DNA of 7,160 nucleotides from Prevotellaceae bacterium (lineage in GTDB: Bacteria; Bacteroidota; Bacteroidia; Bacteroidales; UBA932): NCBI GenBank assembly GCA_031273285.1, contig JAISSE010000292.1:1-7160 (forward strand), written 5' to 3'. The notes under the pieces were generated by a model that saw only the letters and a program-made list of their open reading frames with translations, was not told the origin of the DNA and did no database searches. Made by a program: the position numbers and the translations under genes. Every line of letters begins with the position of its first letter. Within the stretch, counting starts at the first letter, position 1. Shown in pieces: positions 1 to 6,065 of the stretch.

Positions 1-103
1 CCTAAAAACTGCTTTTTCGGCGTTCGACTTCAATTTTTAAATCCTCATTTACAATTAGTAAACTCCGGTTTAAAAATCTTGTCTGCCTTGAAAAATCGAG
101 TTT

Positions 104-388
104 TTAGGAGTTCCCTTTACTGTATTCCAAATGAGTTCCTATAAAACGAATATAAACGATTTTCGGAGTGAGTAATATCAAAGCAATTAATCGGTATGTA
201 TTGCCCTTAATATTAAATATATATCTTTTATTCCCTATCGAATCGACACTGTTGAATCTCTGCCTCATATCTGCGAAACAGTTCCATTCGCTTTTTTCTG
301 TTTTTGCATACCACTCGTTTAGCGCCGATTCCGCATCAGGATGATTTTCACTGAAATCCGATATTCGTTTATACGTTATTATTCTCAC
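104..388 (-). CDS. higB: HigB-family mRNA interferase toxin (type II TA)
   Basis: A 94-residue protein of the HigB_toxin family (RelE-like fold), whose members cut mRNA in ribosome-associated fashion when their HigA antitoxin is lost. Family hallmarks are visible in order: HPDAE (residues 16-20), an EWY segment (25-27), SEW (33-35), the core RYIFNIKGNTYRL (55-67) and RFIGTHLEY (81-89). Length is close to the family norm of about 95-110, with a slightly short C-terminus. The ATG at 386-388 begins the usual MRII opening and has a Bacteroidota-type promoter just upstream. It diverges from the ABC ATPase gene at 620. In this family the toxin gene normally precedes the antitoxin gene, but the 103 bases left downstream show no HigA-like start, so the partner is either beyond the edge or missing. 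The family call is secure; activity is inferred. Confidence 0.88.
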   Translation of the reverse strand: MRIITYKRISDFSENHPDAESALNEWYAKTEKSEWNCFADMRQRFNSVDSIGNKRYIFNIKGNTYRLIALILLTPKIVYIRFIGTHLEYSKGNS

Positions 389-409
389 TGTTCATATAAT
401 TTAACGGGA

Positions 410-417
410 CAAAGATA
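410..417 (-). promoter_or_regulatory. Candidate promoter -7 element for higB
   Basis: On the minus strand these bases read TATCTTTG, an exact match to the Bacteroidota -7 consensus TAnnTTTG, 22 bases upstream of the higB start codon. The -33 region is poor: a T-rich stretch (TTTTTC on the minus strand, around 433-438) stands where TTTG would be expected. That region falls inside the first copy of a 15-base direct repeat, so a repressor could act there. Inferred from motif and position only. Confidence 0.5.
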
Positions 418-430
418 AAGAAAATATCTT

Positions 431-465
431 GAAAAACGAAATTATTTTCCGAAAAACGAAATTAT
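431..465. repeat. 15-base tandem-spaced direct repeat, possible operator
   Basis: GAAAAACGAAATTAT occurs exactly at 431-445 and again at 451-465, giving a 20-base period (about two helical turns). A weaker partial copy may start at 471 (GAAATCAAG). The pair lies just upstream of the candidate higB promoter and overlaps its -33 region. Same-face spacing next to a toxin promoter is the layout expected of a regulator binding site, but chance duplication in AT-rich DNA is possible. Confidence 0.5.
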
Positions 466-490
466 CGCTCGAAATCAAGCGCACGTATGA

Positions 491-517
491 CACGGATTGA
501 ACAGGCAAACACGGATT
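491..517. repeat. CACGGATT short direct repeat
   Basis: CACGGATT appears at 491-498 and 510-517, 19 bases apart. The form, with a second CACGGATT after a purine-rich spacer, resembles degenerate dispersed intergenic repeats common in bacterial genomes. Only one pair is visible here, so its repeat status is not proven. Confidence 0.35.
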
Positions 518-562
518 TTAGCGCCGCGTCGGAAGTTCCGAAAATATGGTTCCCAAATTTTT

Positions 563-595
563 TTTGCTTCATATCAAAAAAAAATATTACTTTTA
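563..595 (+). promoter_or_regulatory. Candidate promoter for the ABC ATPase gene
   Basis: A TTTG at 563-566 (-33-like) and TACTTTTA at 588-595, one base off the TAnnTTTG -7 consensus, are separated by 21 bases, an acceptable Bacteroidota spacing. The start codon follows 24 bases after the -7 element. The -33 element ends a run of eight T (558-565), and the spacer contains a run of nine A (576-584), so promoter spacing could change by slippage. Confidence 0.45.
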
Positions 596-619
596 CGTCA
601 TTAAATCTAATAGCGCATT

Positions 620-1333
620 ATGATGGATATTATTAAGATTGAGGACATTACTAAAATTTACCAGGTAGGTAATCAGGAAGTTCGGGCTTTGGATGGCGTT
701 TCGTTATCAATAAAACATAATGAATATGTAGCCATTATGGGACCTTCGGGTTCGGGAAAATCGACATTAATGAATATGCTGGGGTGTCTGGATACTCCCA
801 CGGGAGGAAAATATATCCTTAACCAGATAGATGTCAGTAAAATGGAAGACAATGCCCTGGCAGAAGTGCGAAATAAGGAAATCGGATTCGTATTTCAGAC
901 ATTTAATCTGCTTCCACGCTATTCATCTCTGGAAAATGTTTGTTTGCCGCTGATTTACGCCGGAATACAGAAACACGACAGGATGGAGCGCGGTTTGCAG
1001 GCGTTGATAAATGTGGATTTGGACAACCGAAAAGACCACAAACCCAACGAATTATCCGGAGGACAGCGGCAACGTGTATCTATCGCACGAGCTTTGGTCA
1101 ACAATCCGTCCATAATATTGGCTGACGAACCTACCGGGAACCTTGATTCCAAGACGTCAATAGATATTATGCATCTTTTTGAGGCGATTTATGCAAAAGG
1201 AAACACGATAATCGTTGTTACTCATGAAGAGGAAATTGCACTGTATGCCCGCAGGATTATCCGGCTCAGAGACGGCAAGGTAGAAAAAGACTATATCAAT
1301 CACAATCCTACTTTGGGTAAAAAAGTTTCGTAA
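620..1333 (+). CDS. LolD/MacB-type ABC transporter ATP-binding protein
   Basis: A complete 237-residue ATPase subunit that would power a membrane-bound permease of the MacB/FtsX/LolCE superfamily. All nucleotide-binding elements are intact: Walker [10 protein letters not shown] (41-49), Q-loop glutamine 93 in FQTFNLL, signature LSGGQ (145-149) followed by [10 protein letters not shown], Walker B IILADE (165-170) with catalytic Glu170, D-loop GNLDSKT (173-179) and switch His202 in VTHEE. The GNLDSKT and '[13 protein letters not shown]' style sequences are typical of this subfamily, which exports lipoproteins, peptides or macrolides or acts mechanically on the envelope. ATG codons at 620 and 623 are equally usable. 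No permease gene adjoins it: a gap and a toxin-antitoxin pair follow, and higB diverges upstream. The substrate cannot be assigned. A link with the LolA-like gene at 4877 is possible but not supported by an operon. Confidence 0.9.
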   Translation: MMDIIKIEDITKIYQVGNQEVRALDGVSLSIKHNEYVAIMGPSGSGKSTLMNMLGCLDTPTGGKYILNQIDVSKMEDNALAEVRNKEIGFVFQTFNLLPRYSSLENVCLPLIYAGIQKHDRMERGLQALINVDLDNRKDHKPNELSGGQRQRVSIARALVNNPSIILADEPTGNLDSKTSIDIMHLFEAIYAKGNTIIVVTHEEEIALYARRIIRLRDGKVEKDYINHNPTLGKKVS

Positions 1334-1404
1334 CATAAACCCGTTCGTGTTTCGCGGTTCGAGATTTTGTCGACGGCTTTCTTCCGGTTACAGTTCGTTG
1401 CGAC

Positions 1405-1447
1405 CGCCGCGGAGACGTGGCGCGCCACGTCTCTACATGTCGCGGCG
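1405..1447. repeat. REP-like GC-rich palindrome
   Basis: GAGACGTGGCG (1412-1422) is followed directly by its perfect reverse complement CGCCACGTCTC (1423-1433), a 22-base palindrome centred on GGCGCGCC. Outside it, CGCCGCG (1405-1411) pairs with CGCGGCG (1441-1447), leaving a seven-base bulge (1434-1440). The extended hairpin is much more GC-rich than its surroundings. It has no T-run after it, so an intrinsic terminator is unlikely. Similar 'GAGACG...CGTCTC' palindromes are dispersed in many bacterial genomes, so a REP-type element is the best reading. Confidence 0.65.
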
Positions 1448-1492
1448 TGATTGCGTGGCGATTGCTGTTATTGCGGATTGGCAAGGATTTTT

Positions 1493-1522
1493 AATTAAAA
1501 AAATTGGATAATTAAAAAATTG
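1493..1522. repeat. Imperfect A-rich direct repeat, possible TA operator
   Basis: AATT-A7-TTG (1493-1506) recurs as AATT-A6-TTG (1510-1522), 17 bases apart, immediately upstream of and abutting the -7 element of the toxin-antitoxin operon. TA operons are usually autoregulated through sites placed like this, so it is a candidate operator. Low complexity weakens the case. Confidence 0.3.
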
Positions 1523-1532
1523 AGTATCTTTG
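1504..1532 (+). promoter_or_regulatory. Promoter of the antitoxin-toxin operon
   Basis: TATCTTTG at 1525-1532 matches the Bacteroidota -7 consensus exactly. A TTGG at 1504-1507 is a weak -33 candidate with a rather short 17-base spacer. The antitoxin start codon begins 20 bases after the -7 element, leaving a short A-rich leader with no Shine-Dalgarno sequence, as is usual in this phylum. Confidence 0.6.
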
Positions 1533-1552
1533 TTTCCTAAAATAAAAATTAA

Positions 1553-1789
1553 ATGAATGCTATATCTCAAAAATTAAACTTAATACGGTGGATAACAGAA
1601 CTTGATGATGATGATGCTACATTAAATGTACTGGAGATTATCAAAAATCAAAGCACACAGGAAGATTGGTGGAATACGATCTCCGATGCGGAAAAAGAAT
1701 CAATTGAAAAAGGTTTGGCAGATGTAAAAGCCGGTAGAACAATTGCCCATGCGGAAGTGAAAAAACGGTACGAAAAATGGCTTATATAA
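1553..1789 (+). CDS. PF09720-type addiction module antitoxin
   Basis: A 78-residue protein resembling the short 'putative addiction module component' antitoxins (PF09720) that neutralise RelE/ParE toxins in many Bacteroidota. The N-terminal part (KLNLIRWITEL, residues 7-17, then a run of four Asp) matches the family's helical start. The C-terminal half carries the conserved pattern DWW..IS..E..SIEKGL.D...GR.I.H.EV..RYEKWL (residues 38-77), which is expected to wrap around the toxin. The ATG at 1553 is placed just after a good promoter. The gene overlaps the toxin gene by 13 bases, so the two products are probably translationally coupled, with antitoxin made first. DNA-binding and autoregulation are inferred from the family's usual organisation and the repeat upstream. 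Confidence 0.85.
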   Translation: MNAISQKLNLIRWITELDDDDATLNVLEIIKNQSTQEDWWNTISDAEKESIEKGLADVKAGRTIAHAEVKKRYEKWLI

Positions 1790-2082
1790 TCGAGTGGACG
1801 GCACATGCCCGAAATGAGCTGGATACAGTGTATAACTATTTGGAAAATAACTGGAACTCCCGTGAAATTATACGGTTTTCACAACTGTTGGAGAAAAAAT
1901 TGTCCGTCATTATTAAACTGCCGTTTATATACCCTGCATATGAACGGAATAAAGCTGTAAGGCGTTGTGTTATATCTAAACAAATCAGTTTGTATTATCA
2001 AATCATAGCAAATCGAATAATAGTTTTATCTTTATTCGATAATCGTCAGGCTCCGGATAAATTAATGATATTCGAATCATAA
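1777..2082 (+). CDS. RelE/ParE-family toxin
   Basis: A 101-residue toxin of the RelE/ParE superfamily (PF05016). The fold's landmarks appear in order: an N-terminal strand with Trp7, the helix pattern A..EL..VYNYLENNW (residues 11-26), a LPFIYPAYE turn (49-56), then the strand block VRRCVISKQISLYYQI (61-76) and IIVLSLFDNRQAP.K (81-95). The basic VRR plus LYY and the terminal LFDNRQ motif are typical of the Bacteroidota members that pair with PF09720-type antitoxins. The sequence does not separate an mRNA-cutting RelE activity from a gyrase-targeting ParE activity, since key catalytic residues are variable in this subgroup, so no gene symbol is given. The ATG lies within the end of the antitoxin gene. 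Length is normal and the frame is intact, so the module appears complete. Confidence 0.87.
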   Translation: MAYIIEWTAHARNELDTVYNYLENNWNSREIIRFSQLLEKKLSVIIKLPFIYPAYERNKAVRRCVISKQISLYYQIIANRIIVLSLFDNRQAPDKLMIFES

Positions 2083-2097
2083 TGTGAAACTTTGTTT

Positions 2098-2114
2098 AAC
2101 CCTGCCGGGGTTTT
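2098..2114 (+). terminator. Weak candidate terminator after the toxin gene
   Basis: AACCC (2098-2102) and GGGTT (2108-2112) form a five-pair stem with loop TGCCG, followed only by TT, 16 bases after the toxin stop codon. Position fits a terminator, but the stem is short and the T-tract is minimal. It could equally be part of the CCCTG repeat material in this gap. Confidence 0.3.
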
Positions 2115-2301
2115 CCTGCCGCCGACCCTGCAAACCCTGACAGTGCTCCAAACTTTGCCAGGATCTTATTCCCGAAACTGATGTGATTTTCGGCAGAATA
2201 TTCTTCTTTTTTGGTTTCGGCTTGTCCTGCGTCGTAAATCCCGTAAAGTCCTGCATCACCGGTCTTTTTGAAAAAATCTTTTCGAGGAAAAATTAATTTT
2301 G

Positions 2302-2309
2302 TACTTTTG
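2302..2309 (+). promoter_or_regulatory. Candidate -7 element of the glnS operon
   Basis: TACTTTTG fits the Bacteroidota -7 consensus TAnnTTTG. The -33 side is weak: TTTTCG at 2279-2284 leaves a 17-base spacer, while a clean TTTG at 2267-2270 is too far away. The implied transcript leader is roughly 75 bases. Probably the start point for the whole glnS to acyltransferase series, as no other good promoter is seen before the later genes. Confidence 0.5.
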
Positions 2310-2391
2310 CGGCGTCATACCGTCTTCTGCAAAGGATTTTTGCAAAAAAAGCGGCTGAATAATGTTGTGATAGAGAATGAATTAAAATAAG

Positions 2392-4050
2392 ATGTCGGAA
2401 GAAACTAAAACATTGAACTTTATCGAGGAGATAATTGAGAATGACCTGAATGCGGGTAAATATAATTCGATTTTAACGCGCTTTCCACCGGAGCCGAACG
2501 GGTATCTGCATATCGGACATGCAAAATCCATTTGTCTGAATTTCGGACTTGCTCTGAAATACGGCGGAAAAACCAATCTGCGGTTTGACGATACCAATCC
2601 CGTCAAGGAAGATGTTGAGTATGTGGATTCCATAAAGGATGATATTAAATGGCTGGGGTTCGAATGGGTTGCCGAATATTATGCATCCGATTATTTCGAA
2701 CAGCTTTATATATGGGCGCAGGACCTTATACGCAAGGGACTTGCTTATATCGACGACCAGAATCAGGAAGAAATACGCATCGGCAGAGGCACAATCACCC
2801 AATCAGGCGTCAACAGTCCCTACCGCGACCGTTCGGTGGACGAAAATCTTGATTTATTTGCCCGTATGCGTGCCGGACAATTCAAGGACGGGGAGAAGGT
2901 TTTGCGTGCCAAAATCGATATGGCGCATCCGAACATGATGATGCGCGACCCGATTATGTACAGAATCATACACGCAAACCACCACCGCACGGGCGACAAG
3001 TGGTGCATATATCCGATGTATGACTATGCGCACGGACAATCGGATTCTTACGAACATATCACACACTCTATCTGCACTTTGGAGTTTGATATACATCGCC
3101 CCCTGTATGACTGGTTTATCGAAAAACTCGAAATATTCTCTTCGCGGCAATACGAATTTGCCCGACTGAACCTGACCTATACGGTGATGAGCAAGCGCAA
3201 ATTGCTGGAATTGGTTAAAAACAAGATTGTTTCGGGCTGGGATGACCCCAGAATGCCGACCATCTGCGGTTTGCGCCGTCGCGGTTTCACTCCCGAAAGC
3301 ATCCGCAATTTCGCTGAACGGGTGGGTGTTGCGAAACGCCAGAACATGATAGAACTTTCGCTGCTGGAAAATTGTGTGCGTGAAGATTTGAACAAACGCG
3401 CCGAACGCAGATTTGTAGTACTCGACCCGTTGAAAGTGGTGATTATCAATTATTTCGAATCGCAAACCGAAATTCTGAACGCAGTCAATAATCCCGAAAA
3501 TCCTGATGCCGGAACACGTGAAATAACATTCGGACGGGAACTGTATATCGAAAAAAACGATTTTATGGAAGTTCCGCCGAAAAAATATTTTCGTCTGGCG
3601 CCCGGTTCCGAAGTCCGTCTGAAATACGCATATATCATAAAATGCGAGGAGGTTATAAAGAATGACGAGGGTGAAATCGTGGAACTTAGATGTACTTATG
3701 ACCCCGAAACGAAAAGCGGCAGCAACAGCCTGAAACAGGTGAAGGGAACGATACACTGGGTGAATCGCAACGACGCCCTGCCGGTGGAAGTACGTCTGTA
3801 CGACAGATTGTTTACCGAAAGCCACATGGACGATATTCCCGAAGACAAGTCATATACGGATTTTCTGAATCCCGAATCCCTGATTACGGTAACCGCTTTT
3901 GCCGAAACTTCGTTGAAGGACGCAAAGGGAAACATACAGTTTGAACGTGTGGGATATTTTTATCCCGATTACGCTTCCACTCCCGAAAAACCGATATTTA
4001 ACCGCACGGTTACGCTTAAAGATTCCTGGGTAAAACAAAATAAACAGTAA
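2392..4050 (+). CDS. glnS: Glutaminyl-tRNA synthetase
   Basis: A 552-residue class I aminoacyl-tRNA synthetase that attaches glutamine to tRNA-Gln in the cytoplasm; length nearly equals the 554 residues of E. coli GlnRS. The catalytic Rossmann domain opens with FPPEPNGYLHIGHAKSI (residues 31-47), containing the HIGH signature at 40-43. The GlnRS form of the KMSKS loop is VMSKRK (265-270), followed by the strongly conserved GWDDPRMPT (282-290) and GLRRRGFTPESIR (293-305). Residues from about 340 onward form the two beta-barrel anticodon-binding domain. The HIGH context (PEPNGYLHIGHAKS) and VMSKRK distinguish it from glutamyl-tRNA synthetases. The start follows an A-rich leader without a Shine-Dalgarno sequence. 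Its TAA stop shares one base with the mazG start (TAATG), so mazG translation is probably coupled. No sign of damage. Confidence 0.98.
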   Translation: MSEETKTLNFIEEIIENDLNAGKYNSILTRFPPEPNGYLHIGHAKSICLNFGLALKYGGKTNLRFDDTNPVKEDVEYVDSIKDDIKWLGFEWVAEYYASDYFEQLYIWAQDLIRKGLAYIDDQNQEEIRIGRGTITQSGVNSPYRDRSVDENLDLFARMRAGQFKDGEKVLRAKIDMAHPNMMMRDPIMYRIIHANHHRTGDKWCIYPMYDYAHGQSDSYEHITHSICTLEFDIHRPLYDWFIEKLEIFSSRQYEFARLNLTYTVMSKRKLLELVKNKIVSGWDDPRMPTICGLRRRGFTPESIRNFAERVGVAKRQNMIELSLLENCVREDLNKRAERRFVVLDPLKVVIINYFESQTEILNAVNNPENPDAGTREITFGRELYIEKNDFMEVPPKKYFRLAPGSEVRLKYAYIIKCEEVIKNDEGEIVELRCTYDPETKSGSNSLKQVKGTIHWVNRNDALPVEVRLYDRLFTESHMDDIPEDKSYTDFLNPESLITVTAFAETSLKDAKGNIQFERVGYFYPDYASTPEKPIFNRTVTLKDSWVKQNKQ

Positions 4051-4862
4051 TGAGCAACAAAAAACATCTGCCGCCGTTCGAAAGGCTGCTGGATATTCTG
4101 GACGAATTGCGCGAAAAATGTCCGTGGGACAGGGAACAGACTATGGATTCGCTGCGAACCCTCTCCATTGAAGAGACATACGAACTTTCCGATGCCGTTA
4201 TCCGCGGCGATTTCAACGATATAAAGAAAGAACTCGGCGATTTGTTCCTTCATGTGGTTTTTTATGCGAAAATCGCCGGCGAACAGGATAAATTCGATAT
4301 GTCGGATGTTATCAATGCCCTTTGCGATAAGCTAATATACCGGCATCCGCATGTTTTCGGCGAAGTAAAAGCCGACAGGGTAGGAGATGTGGTGAGAAAC
4401 TGGGAACAGTTGAAAATCAAGGAAAAAGACGGAAATAAAACCGTTCTTTCCGGAGTTCCCGTTTCGCTCCCCGCACTTGTTAAAGCCGGCAGAATACAGG
4501 AAAAAGCCGCTGCCGCAGGTTTCGACTGGGAACAGAAAGAACAGGTGTGGGATAAATTGGAGGAAGAAAAACAGGAATTGATGCACGAAATCAACAACAT
4601 GGACAAGGATAAAACGGAAGCCGAATTTGGCGATTTGTTCTTTTCCCTGATTAATGCCGCCCGACTTTACGGAATTAATCCCGACACGGCTTTGGAACGT
4701 ACAAACCGCAAGTTTATCAATCGCTTTACATATCTGGAAAACAAAACTATCCGTCAGGGACGGTCGTTGAAATCAATGACTTTGGACGAAATGAACGAAA
4801 TCTGGGAAGAAGCAAAACGATTTTCGGAAGATGGCTCGACTTCGTCGAATGAAATGATTTAA
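4050..4862 (+). CDS. mazG: Nucleoside triphosphate pyrophosphohydrolase MazG
   Basis: A 270-residue all-alpha NTP pyrophosphohydrolase that converts NTPs or dNTPs to the monophosphate and pyrophosphate, clearing abnormal nucleotides and, in E. coli, affecting ppGpp levels. Two tandem MazG domains are present. The N-terminal one has CPWDREQT (24-31), the metal-binding EETYE (41-45) and ELGD (61-64), then IYRHPHVFG (96-104). The C-terminal one has EEKQE (172-176) and EFGD (192-195). Between them are the conserved KEKDG (124-128) and GFDW (157-160) segments. Both ExxE plus ExxD metal sites look intact. Length matches the two-domain E. coli-type enzyme. It begins on the last base of the glnS stop codon and ends 14 bases before the LolA-like gene, so it is an internal operon member with no promoter of its own visible. 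No mazEF genes adjoin it. Confidence 0.96.
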   Translation: MSNKKHLPPFERLLDILDELREKCPWDREQTMDSLRTLSIEETYELSDAVIRGDFNDIKKELGDLFLHVVFYAKIAGEQDKFDMSDVINALCDKLIYRHPHVFGEVKADRVGDVVRNWEQLKIKEKDGNKTVLSGVPVSLPALVKAGRIQEKAAAAGFDWEQKEQVWDKLEEEKQELMHEINNMDKDKTEAEFGDLFFSLINAARLYGINPDTALERTNRKFINRFTYLENKTIRQGRSLKSMTLDEMNEIWEEAKRFSEDGSTSSNEMI

Positions 4863-4876
4863 TCTTAGGACGGTAC

Positions 4877-5509
4877 ATGGAAAGAAAAATTGTTCTACTG
4901 TTTTGTTTGTGCCTGAGTTATTACGCATCAGCCAAAGACTTTACCGCCGTCAAAGACGGGAAAATATTTATACAGCAATATAAAAGCGTTGCCGAAAAAA
5001 TAAAAACCCTCGAAGCGGATTTTTCGCAGGAAAAAGCAATTGTTCTTCTCACAAATAAACTGCGTTCAACCGGACGGATGATATTCAAAAGCGATAACCG
5101 GTTGAAAATCGAATATTTCAAACCCCACGCATTCATATTCTCAATGCACGACGGAAAAATTACCATAAAGGACGGAGAACGTGCAGCTTCGTCGATAGCA
5201 GTGAAAAACAGCAAACTTTTTGAGCAAATAAGCCGAATCACCATGCATGCAATAAACGGTAAAATCTTTGATTCCGGGGATTTTAGCTCGACTGTCATGG
5301 AAAACGAAGATTCGTATCTGATTCGGCTCGTTCCCAAATCCAAAGAGCTGAAACAGTACTATAAAGAGCTGGATTTATATATCGGCAAGGAAACTTTCAT
5401 GATGGAAAGAATGACAATGAAAGAGACTTCGGGCGACGAAACGGTGATGAATTTCGAAAATATCAGGACAAATAACACAATTTCCGATGAGGCTTTTATT
5501 GTTGATTAG
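4877..5509 (+). CDS. LolA-family periplasmic lipoprotein/lipid carrier
   Basis: A 210-residue exported protein resembling the LolA-like carriers of Bacteroidota. Residues 1-19 form a signal peptide (ERK, hydrophobic core, cleavage after ASA), so the mature protein is periplasmic. Typical LolA features follow: LEADFSQEK (45-53), a TGRMIFKSDNRLKIEY stretch (65-80), then the late strand pattern in which LVPKSKELKQYYKELDLYI (151-169) is followed by a Met-rich M..M.MKET.GDETV..F and ISDEAF near the end. LolA proteins shield acyl chains of lipoproteins in transit to the outer membrane; divergent paralogues accompany aryl polyene or flexirubin-type lipid clusters. The start is preceded by AGGA (4867-4870), six bases before the ATG, one of the few Shine-Dalgarno-like sites here. 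Its end overlaps the next gene by 23 bases. Whether this is the main LolA or a specialised one is unclear; the neighbours suggest specialised. Confidence 0.82.
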   Translation: MERKIVLLFCLCLSYYASAKDFTAVKDGKIFIQQYKSVAEKIKTLEADFSQEKAIVLLTNKLRSTGRMIFKSDNRLKIEYFKPHAFIFSMHDGKITIKDGERAASSIAVKNSKLFEQISRITMHAINGKIFDSGDFSSTVMENEDSYLIRLVPKSKELKQYYKELDLYIGKETFMMERMTMKETSGDETVMNFENIRTNNTISDEAFIVD

Positions 5510-6065
5510 CACGTATTTGATAGTCGGCGGCTCAAATTCGGCGGCATACTGTTTGCCGGAATTGCCCGACGAAACTTTTTTCAACGCCGTTGTGGAAGTC
5601 AGGGGGCATACGATATCGGGTATAATGGTGATTAAGAAGGATGAACAGATAAAAAACACATGCAGAATACTGTTTACCACAGTTGCCGGTCCGAAATTGA
5701 TGGACATGTATATCACTAAAGATGACTATAATATACTGTATGTAACGAAAAAATTGAAGAAACGGACTATTCTCGGACTGTTTCAAAAGGACTTCGCGCT
5801 TGTTTCGGGACTGTATCTCGCTGTACAGGACAAACATTGCGAAAACGGCAGCTGTTCCGTAAAATTACCGAAAAAAAAGTCGGCGCATTATTCGTTTGAC
5901 GCTCAAAACCGGATAAGCAGGGCGGAATACAGAGGCAGGGGGAAAGTGCTTCTGGATGTCGTTTACACATATAATCAGGATAATATAGAATCCATATTTC
6001 TACAGCACTACAATTTTAAGATGAAAATTACCCTGAACGCAATAAATTCGACATGTCAAAACTGA
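5487..6065 (+). CDS. Exported protein of unknown function, possible LolB-like partner
   Basis: A 192-residue protein I do not recognise by family. It begins with a short hydrophobic segment (LLLLISTYLIVGG, residues 3-15) followed by small residues and AYC, consistent with a signal peptide; the Cys at 22 is preceded by Tyr, so a standard lipobox is absent. The body reads as alternating beta strands, with ISGIMVIKK (43-51), RILFTTVAGPKLMDMYI (60-76), a basic TKKLKKR turn (87-93), LGLFQKDFALVSG (96-108) and a late HYNFKMKITL strand (174-183). 'Gly-rich strand, then phospholipid-protein-like D.YI..DD' patterning loosely recalls LolB or DUF3261-type outer-membrane acceptors. Cys118 and Cys123 (CENGSC) could form a disulphide. 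Its start lies 23 bases inside the LolA-like gene and its end overlaps the next gene by 13 bases, so it is very likely translated with both. The LolB-like role is inference only. Confidence 0.7.
   Translation: MRLLLLISTYLIVGGSNSAAYCLPELPDETFFNAVVEVRGHTISGIMVIKKDEQIKNTCRILFTTVAGPKLMDMYITKDDYNILYVTKKLKKRTILGLFQKDFALVSGLYLAVQDKHCENGSCSVKLPKKKSAHYSFDAQNRISRAEYRGRGKVLLDVVYTYNQDNIESIFLQHYNFKMKITLNAINSTCQN

Larger units (their letters stand above)
2083..2391. other. 309-base gene-free interval upstream of glnS
   Basis: No convincing gene is seen on either strand. The first part (2098-2160) is rich in CCCTG words (2100-2104, 2126-2130, 2135-2139) and includes a small hairpin, looking like decayed intergenic repeat. 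The middle (about 2160-2280) shows nothing recognisable. The last 100 bases hold the candidate glnS promoter and its leader, which has a short TGCAAA/TTTGCA stem (2328-2333 with 2339-2344) of unknown meaning. An open minus-strand run at 2077-2259 has no family resemblance and is not called. Confidence 0.6.

Noticed and set aside
2..103. Open run of about 33 codons following the higB stop in the same frame
   Set aside because: Considered as a HigA start or a read-through tail. It has no ATG in frame, ends in a stop at the window edge and does not resemble HigA or the usual HigB C-terminus.
1405..1447. Palindrome as an intrinsic terminator of the ABC ATPase gene
   Set aside because: The hairpin is strong, but it is about 70 bases past the stop codon and is not followed by a T-run on either strand.
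2077..2259. A 60-codon minus-strand open frame in the gap before glnS
   Set aside because: It overlaps the end of the toxin gene and the CCCTG repeats. Its composition is charged and low in structure, with no recognisable family and no promoter.
2854..3825. A 323-codon open frame on the minus strand
   Set aside because: It lies wholly antisense to glnS, whose protein is unmistakable. Its translation is rich in Phe, His and Arg with no domain motif, as expected of a shadow frame.
4332..4606. Overlapping minus-strand open frames inside mazG
   Set aside because: They are antisense to a clearly conserved protein, with no start signals or family resemblance.
4050..4862. MazG as part of a mazEF-type toxin-antitoxin system
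   Set aside because: No mazE or mazF gene is next to it. It is a two-domain housekeeping pyrophosphohydrolase coupled to glnS.
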